DNA from: Oscheius sp. JU75
Taxonomy: Eukaryota > Nematoda > Chromadorea > Rhabditida > Rhabditidae
NCBI GenBank assembly: GCA_037178855.1
Contig: JASJZC010000006.1
Coordinates: 7,130,001 to 7,194,000 of the forward strand
Direction of reading: 5' to 3'
DNA: 64,000 bases
Positions 57,901-64,000 of this stretch are shown here, in pieces. The notes beneath the pieces were generated by a model. It had not been told where the DNA came from. It ran no database searches and saw only the letters and a list, made by a program, of their open reading frames with translations. Each line of letters opens with the position of its first letter. Position 1 is the first letter of the stretch. A program made the translations under genes and the position numbers.

Positions 57901-60900
57901 CCCATTTTATGTGACCCTCTATGCTTCAGAGCTTTCAAGAACTCCGAACTGTTGACTTAGCTTAGCATTTCCCAGAGTGAGCCATTTTCTTGAATCTTTC
58001 CAGTCTTCTGCATTGATATATCTGTTGTCCTGTCTCCCTCTCTAGCAGCGAGTCCGATCACAGAGCAACTCTTTTTGTCTTCTGTTGATCTGAGCTCTTT
58101 CTCCCCATAAGTTGCACCCTGGACAGCTCGCAAATCTTCCCTCTGCTTTGAGGATAAGCACAAAGAGTCCGACCATCCGCCCTACCGCATCTGTTCCAAT
58201 ATGGGACTAGGTCAGATGGGTGCATTGAAAGTTCATCCTTATTGTATCTTTGACCTCTCGGGAGATCAGCTCCCTTTCCCCCTTTCAATCTTCGCAACAT
58301 ATGTGTGCCAGATCCGCAAAAGTATGGGCCAGATGTTGTGTGAGTCAAAGAGTTCTTCCTCAGTGGTCAGTCTCTTTCTGTTTACTTGTCCGGGATGTGC
58401 TCCCCGTGCCGTTTGCTCTCTACCAGAGGCTGGCTCGAACTTCCGCGTTCATTTCCTTTGCGAGTGCTTTTTTTCTTGCAGAGAGCAGCCCGGAAATGCT
58501 GTCAGTGTGACTCTTTTCATTGGCCTGTTAGGCATCCGTAATCCAATTATTCCTGTCCTTCATTTCCCGCATATCATCTGAATCAGAATTTGGTCAGTGA
58601 GTCAGACTGTTACCCCAAAAAGATTCAGCTGTCACCCTCTGAAGAAACCGGCCTTACTGAGGCTTGTTGTGCCAGAGATGACTGGTACGAGCTGTTTTCG
58701 ACTGGAAATCGCCAGCAGTAGACAGCTTCCATTGTGTTTCTGTTTGCTGCATTCTTTCTCTCTCTCCTCGGACGGCGTTCCTGGAAAATATTGCGAAGTG
58801 ACGTCGAGTAGGAAATTTTCGGACATCAATCTGTTTCCTCCCCTCCCACTCATCGAAACCTTCTAGTAGTCATTATTCACGAGGTAGAGAACGAGTTCCA
58901 AAGTCTTGTCTCCCTCTCCCAAGCTATTCTTCTAAAACTTCCATGTGAGAGAGGATGGATAGGGATCAGTGACCAGCATCTATTAGAAGAGTTGATATTC
59001 AGCTGCATCCACCGTGAACGGCTATTCTAGTTTTGTGGTAACTGCTCGCTTGAGTTGATCTGGGCTACTAGTCCTACTTATACTCACAGAATGTCTGTTC
59101 CGTGACTCTATCAGTGGTCATCAGTGACGTCATTCCCGACGGCTGACCACTGAGTGGGCGGGGGCTCCCCCGAGGCTTATTGATTTGGGGCGGCGCTCTT
59201 TTCTTGGCCCACAGGGCTTCCATTCCCGGTGGTCCCCAGACTTTTAATTGGCAACCACTCTTCAATTATCGCTTGACTTTTTGTAGTTCGAAAAAAAGCA
59301 ACCTCATTCTAATTTGGGGGCTCAGAGGACTCGGAATTCCTGACGGACGTCTCATTTCCACGATTAATAGGCCTCGTTGAATGTCGTCACACTTTGCTTA
59401 TCGGAGAAGAGCCACGAAAAGAGAGAGAGCGATGGTGCAATGCTCGAGAGAAAAAACACGTGCGCTCTTTGACGTTTCTCTATTTGTTTTTTTTTTGCTC
59501 CCTCACATAGAGCCCTGTTGAAAGTGGTAATTATTCATTGTTTGGGGAGATGGTTCCGATTGGAATTCGCAAAAAACATCATGTTGGGCGTTGCTGCTCT
59601 CCCACTGCCCGTCATTTCCGTCCAGGTCACGCATCCGAGATTGTTTCCTATCTGACGTCCCACTCATGTCTTTTATTGCGAGACATCTCTGAATTCATCT
59701 TTCGGTTCTTGTGTTTTGGTGTATCATTCTCAACCGTAGCAAGTCGTCAGTTCAAATTATCTGGAAACTTTCAGCTTACCATCAGGAAAATTCATACCGG
59801 TTCGGTTTCTCACCAGTAAGGACCATTTTATCTTTCTACGCCTCTTATTAGACTTGGTTTTTATGCCTAAAATTCTTGGCCTAAAGGCGTACAGTCGTCG
59901 TTGACTGTTTATCGAAAATTTCAATGTAAATTCCTCCAGCTCCTACAAGGTTCCGTACTATTGCTAACGACCACATCCCGGTTGAAAAGTCATTAATCGC
60001 TGATTGCTATTGTTTACTCGAGCCACTTCTAGCATTTTTCCCAACTCGAATTTTAACGCCTCGTACAATTGTTCGTCTTTTTGCTCCCGTCAAATCAGCT
60101 CTTATTCATTGGGGGGTTATTATGGAAAATAACAAATTGTAGGGCTATATATGCAGCTGTCTTCTCGACGTCAGTCTATGCTACGTAGACATAACTACGC
60201 AATTACCGTCGGTCAGGGCAACAATATCTTTGGTCCTTTACTTCCAGTCTTTGTGGCGATAGGATTAAATTTTGACCAGAGGCCGGTCAATCCCTCTTCC
60301 AAGTACCGGTCCGTCTTGAAAGAATTGTGATCTGATAGGTTTTTGACCGTGACCTCGGCGGCCGCCATCAACCGACAGTATGTTTTTCTAGTTGCCGAGC
60401 TTCTCGTGCCAGCCGGGGCAGCCTGGTGGCCTTTTCACTCGGCCCGTTTGACCGTGTTTAGACGTTGAATGGACGAGGAGGAACACATCGAATGCGTGTG
60501 ATCGCATCGATTTATTGTCGACCGCCTTCTATACATCGCCGCGACCCACTTTGGTCAACCCCTCTGGCTACGCTTGGGGACGCTCTGTTTGAGGATCGTC
60601 TCCCTCTGATCCTGTTGGAATCTAGTAGTAGTTTTGGGCTTCCTTTGAGTATATGATCACCGGAGTTTTGGTGGGAGGAATATCCTTAGCGTTCCACCCT
60701 CCTTCCTTCTCTGTTTGAGGAAATGCACCAATTATACCCTCGGCTGACAAGGACTGACTCACCTCCTCAATTGTCCTTTGCCGAAGAGGGAGTCTTTGTG
60801 CCTGTTTTGCGACCAGCCAGTGGACAACTTTTATCGGCCCAGCAGCTACTGCTCCTGTTGTTCACGCTGCGCAAAACCTGTTGGCACAGCTTCGGTCTCT

Positions 60901-62785
60901 CCCCACGCATTCCATCTTTGTTTTTACCCTCTTTCAGCACAGAATCGGTAGCAATGTTTTGTGTCTATCAATAGCCCGAGGGCCTCGCCCCTTCTCCCTT
61001 TCGTCACGTCATCCGGAGAGCGCACTCTCGCGAGCAGAGCAGAAAACGAACGGCGCCTTCTCATGTGAGGCTCGCCTTTTAGTCAGAAGACTCCTGTATC
61101 ACTCTGTTGCGCACGCTATTCTGGCATTCTTTCCCTCATTATATATTTTCTTTCTATCATTTATTTCAATCTGTAGATGGCGTCATCTAATGCGGGGGCT
61201 GCACGTCGGCCCGCTCCCATTTTTTTGTCGTTGCTCACCCGTATGACCTCGGTATAAGGCGCTGTCTCGAAGCAGACGCTAAGAAATTGATGATTTTTTG
61301 AAATTTGTGCAGATATGAAGACGACTCCCACTGAACAGAATAGGTTGGGGACGACAAAAGAACTTTTCTGTTCGCCTTTTGGGCAAAGCCATATCATTAT
61401 CCCCGTCCCATCATGATAATTGTTTCCTTCTCTCCTGACGTCATGTTCTTCTCCCGGGAATCCGAAGAAAAGAGCCCCATTCAATCCCCAAAAAGAGTCA
61501 GAGTAGAGCATTAAAAATTCGGTCAGAAGCTCTCCGCAATTAGAGTTCGCCCACGCCAGAAGAGAAGAGGGAAAGAGAGTGACGTTTGGCTGTCCGGCCA
61601 ACAAACACAATTAGTCCTCGTGGGGTCTGCGCACACCAGTGCTGCAGCCTCTCTCTCGACTAGCTCGGATAGTTTACGATCGTTATCTGGCCTCTGACCC
61701 CGGCGTGATAGAAGAGCGACGAGGGTGAGGGGCACTATCCGATTACAATAAGCAATCTCGGCCTCACACTCTTTTTGTTGCCAAAACAATTCACCGTTCG
61801 TTTACTTTTTTGCACAGCTTGTTTATTCTCTACAGTTTCTGCAGCCTGTCTTAAAGAGGACCTTTGTAGTATTCTGAGATCTAATGACAGGTTTCCATCT
61901 CTTATGGACATACCTTTCAATACACCGTTATCAATGGTCTGAACCTCTTACCGTAAAGAATTTGACCGTTTGCAATCCAAGAGTAAGACAGTCAATATGA
62001 TCCCCACAGCAGTCAAAACTCTCCCTTGATTTCTAATGATAGATCTTGGCTGCACCCTCTCCCTTTCATCTGTTCTCAAAAGACCAAATCGCACCTTTCG
62101 ACCGTCTTCCCATTGAACTAATTCATATTGCTAATCGCAGGAAATAGCTGCCATCATTCTGCGAGAGAGGCACGATTTCGAGCAGAGCTCATTTGCAAGG
62201 GCCGAGTCAACAAAGTGCCTTCTAGGAATTCGTATTTCTGCGGAAGTACTAGTCTTTTTTTGTCTCTGAGATAACAAGAGACAGCCTGTCTGTCTCATTC
62301 CTTTCAATTTGACCAATCTTCTCTTTTTGTCTTATTTCGACTCACGTCATCGGAAATATTAAATTTCGAGAAAAAGTGAACCCACGCAGTGCATTGCTTT
62401 CCCGATCCAATTCAGCCTCCAATCACATGCAATAATTCCAACGACGGAGGAATTTCATTTTGTTTTTTCTTGAGAGACTTCTCCGTTTGCACACAGTCGA
62501 ACAGAAAACTATCAAGACTAAGCTGTAGGACCAGAAGTGACATTATCCGCCCTGTTACGTCGCTGTGGTGAACAGAGAAATGACGATTTGTGAGCTGCCT
62601 AAGCCAGAACCATTAGGGTCCCCTTCAGAGATAGCCCGGCGCTCATTAAAAACCATCGATCAGCATCTGAGAGTCTAACAAAAAAAACGTCTTTCTGTTG
62701 TTTTCATCCATCTAATCTCCCACTCTCAGATCCTTGGTTGACTCTCTCATTTGTCTTTGCCTACAAATCGTCAAAATGTCAATTT
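55000..62785. other. Long pyrimidine-rich non-coding stretch
   Basis: These 7.8 kb are CT-rich on the plus strand, with short CT microsatellite runs (for example 56508-56522). They fit a large first intron or upstream regulatory region of the plus-strand gene at the right edge. Open frames up to 172 codons occur (minus, 56338-56856) but lack splice context and domains. One tRNA-like sequence lies at 57822-57895. Confidence 0.4.
57822..57895 (+). other. tRNA-like sequence 4
   Basis: TTTTCCACATAGCGCAGTCGG is followed by GGGTTCGATCT and then GTGTGGTAAAA. Here the ends can partly pair (TTTTCCACA with TGTGGTAAAA, one bulge), so this copy is the best preserved. The T-stem is imperfect. Confidence 0.55.
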
Positions 62786-62809
62786 TTCAGCCCCTCCTCT
62801 ATGGCGTGA

Positions 62810-63952
62810 ATGGCTTCGTCGTATTGTACTCCTCTTTCCGCCCGCGCGTCTTCCTTCATTCCGCGACGGGCGTCTCCGTTCGACGCCTCCACCTCCAACT
62901 GTCGACAGGATTCCGACTGCGGCAGCAGGTGAGTCAGAGATACTCTTTTCCTCTTTGGAAGTCTTTTTATTGGGTGTCCTCTAACTTTAAGTAGGGGCAG
63001 ACTTTTCTGCATGACGCAGTAGGTGCTTTGTCAGAAAAAGTCGGATTCCAGCCCCAAGGGAAACCATTTACTGTTTTCGAACTCGAAAGACTTTTAGGAG
63101 ATCCACCGTCTTACTAGGTTGGTCAGAAGTGTTGGTTTCTAAATTCAAACAAGCTATAGAGCTAGACTAGGATTATGTGTAGTGAAATAGAGTGAGGATC
63201 AGATGGGCCGTGAATTGCACCTCTTCTATAACGTTCCCCTAGCCTGACGTCAGACACGCTGCTGCGTGGGAACGCCTCTCGCTCGCTCCTTCTCTCTGAA
63301 GGCAAGAACTGGGTGTCCGATTAATGAAGAGCCGACGAATGCTTCCTTCTTGGCCCCCATACTGCCGCATTCCCACGATTTTCTATGAGATGTCGCCACG
63401 CGCATGCAGCAGCTCTCTTTTTTATCCAATTAATCAGTCCGCCACGTCACGACTGAGAAGAAGTCTTGTCTTCAGAAAGTGAGTAGTCTAAAGATAGTTT
63501 ACAAAGTATTTGTATCACTTACGTGACGTCCTAAGACAAAACATTTGCTCTCTATCAGATGACGTTCATTCACGCTTGGTGCCCCTTTTTCTAATTTCCA
63601 ATTTGGCATTAATTATATGACGTTTCGGCTGAATGTCTAATAGGCCCCTCAAAATAAAAATAAAACAGTCTGCCTATTTTGGTTCACTGTTAGAAAGGGT
63701 GAGACGGAAGCTGTAAAAACAGCCACCGGACGTAAACGAGTAACTGTCTGTGCAGGTGTCCATTGATTATTTTCCAGCTCTGGTCTGGGAGGCATGAAGA
63801 CACAAGAGCTCGCCTCCGACGAAGGCGGCTCTTCCTCCTCTGGGGTTCAGGGAGCGTACAGTAGTGGAGGTCCAGCCCTACACAACTTCATTCCCCGACC
63901 CAATGGTCTTCCCTTCTGCATGCCCCACATGAACATTGCCCAAGGCTTGCCT
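62810..63952 (+). CDS. N-terminus of a Ser-rich protein, continuing past the window
   Basis: Two exons are well bounded. Exon 62791-62928 lies between aatttttcag and gtgagt, and exon 63778-63952 between attttccag and gtaggt. They join in frame (AG|C gives Ser) and read MASSYCTPLSARASSF..., then SSGLGGMKTQELASDEGG and FIPRPNGLPFCMPHMNIAQG. The result is a Ser/Pro-rich, probably disordered, N-terminus of the kind seen in transcription factors. No domain is visible yet, so no family is named. A two-codon upstream ORF (ATGGCGTGA, 62801-62809) directly abuts the chosen ATG in the same frame. A tRNA-like sequence sits in the intron. Confidence 0.6.
63002..63072 (+). other. tRNA-like sequence 5 (degraded)
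   Basis: TTTTCTGCATGACGCAGTAGG is followed by GTCGGATTCCAGCCCC. The A-box side resembles copies 2 and 4, but the B box has lost GGTTCGA. It lies in the intron of the right-edge gene. Confidence 0.35.
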
Positions 63953-64000
63953 GTAGGTTCTTGAAAAATAAATGGTCTCATTTTAAGTTTAGTGGGTCCA

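Noticed and set aside
1-64000. CRISPR arrays, prokaryotic operons, retroviral or LTR elements
   Set aside because: No regularly spaced direct repeats, no reverse transcriptase or integrase motifs, and all recognised genes are spliced nematode genes.

Overview
This is nuclear DNA from a nematode. The genes are intron-rich with mostly 38-50 bp GT-AG introns. Several start codons sit directly behind a polypyrimidine-AG site, which is the layout of spliced-leader acceptors. The gene content is typically nematode: a hunchback-like hbl-1 gene with lin-4 and let-7 seed matches in its 3'UTR, a SER-1-type serotonin receptor ending in ETFL, a P-glycoprotein and a KCNL-type SK potassium channel. I cannot name the species.

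Layout. 0.2-4.0 kb (+): hbl-1 with nine C2H2 fingers. 4.6-14.8 kb (-): a same-strand run of SEC16 (COPII scaffold), a TRNAU1AP/SECp43 RNA-binding protein and Mediator subunit 27, probably an operon. 15.5-16.1 kb (+): C1D, an exosome cofactor. It meets a small secreted-protein gene (-) tail to tail, and that gene lies just downstream of HDAC1/hda-1 (-). 19.3-21.5 kb: nested inverted-repeat (foldback/MITE-like) elements. 21.9-29.6 kb (-): a CxxC coiled-coil protein and a full-length ABCB-type P-glycoprotein. 31.4-31.7 kb (-): synaptobrevin. 32.5-40.6 kb (+): proteasome subunit RPN2, whose 3.1 kb intron holds the whole ser-1 gene on the opposite strand. 41.0-50.0 kb (-): an SK channel with long introns and possibly further 5' exons near 54.2 kb. 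54.5-64.0 kb (+): mostly non-coding sequence leading into two clean exons of a Ser-rich protein that runs off the right edge.

The accessory signals are mostly non-coding. They include miRNA and PUF motifs in the hbl-1 3'UTR, the nested foldback cluster, at least four tRNA-like sequences with intact A/B boxes but degraded acceptor stems, and a change of purine/pyrimidine strand bias near 54.4 kb that marks a probable divergent start region. In the SK channel the two residues in front of the GYG filter are Leu-Asn rather than the usual Ser/Thr-Ile/Val.

Most genes are housekeeping (secretory export, transcription, chromatin, proteasome) or neuronal (synaptobrevin, serotonin receptor, SK channel). 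No bacterial-type system, CRISPR array or virus is visible. Exon boundaries were read by eye from splice signals and reading frame. Those inside Mediator 27 and at the 3' end of the SK channel are the least certain.
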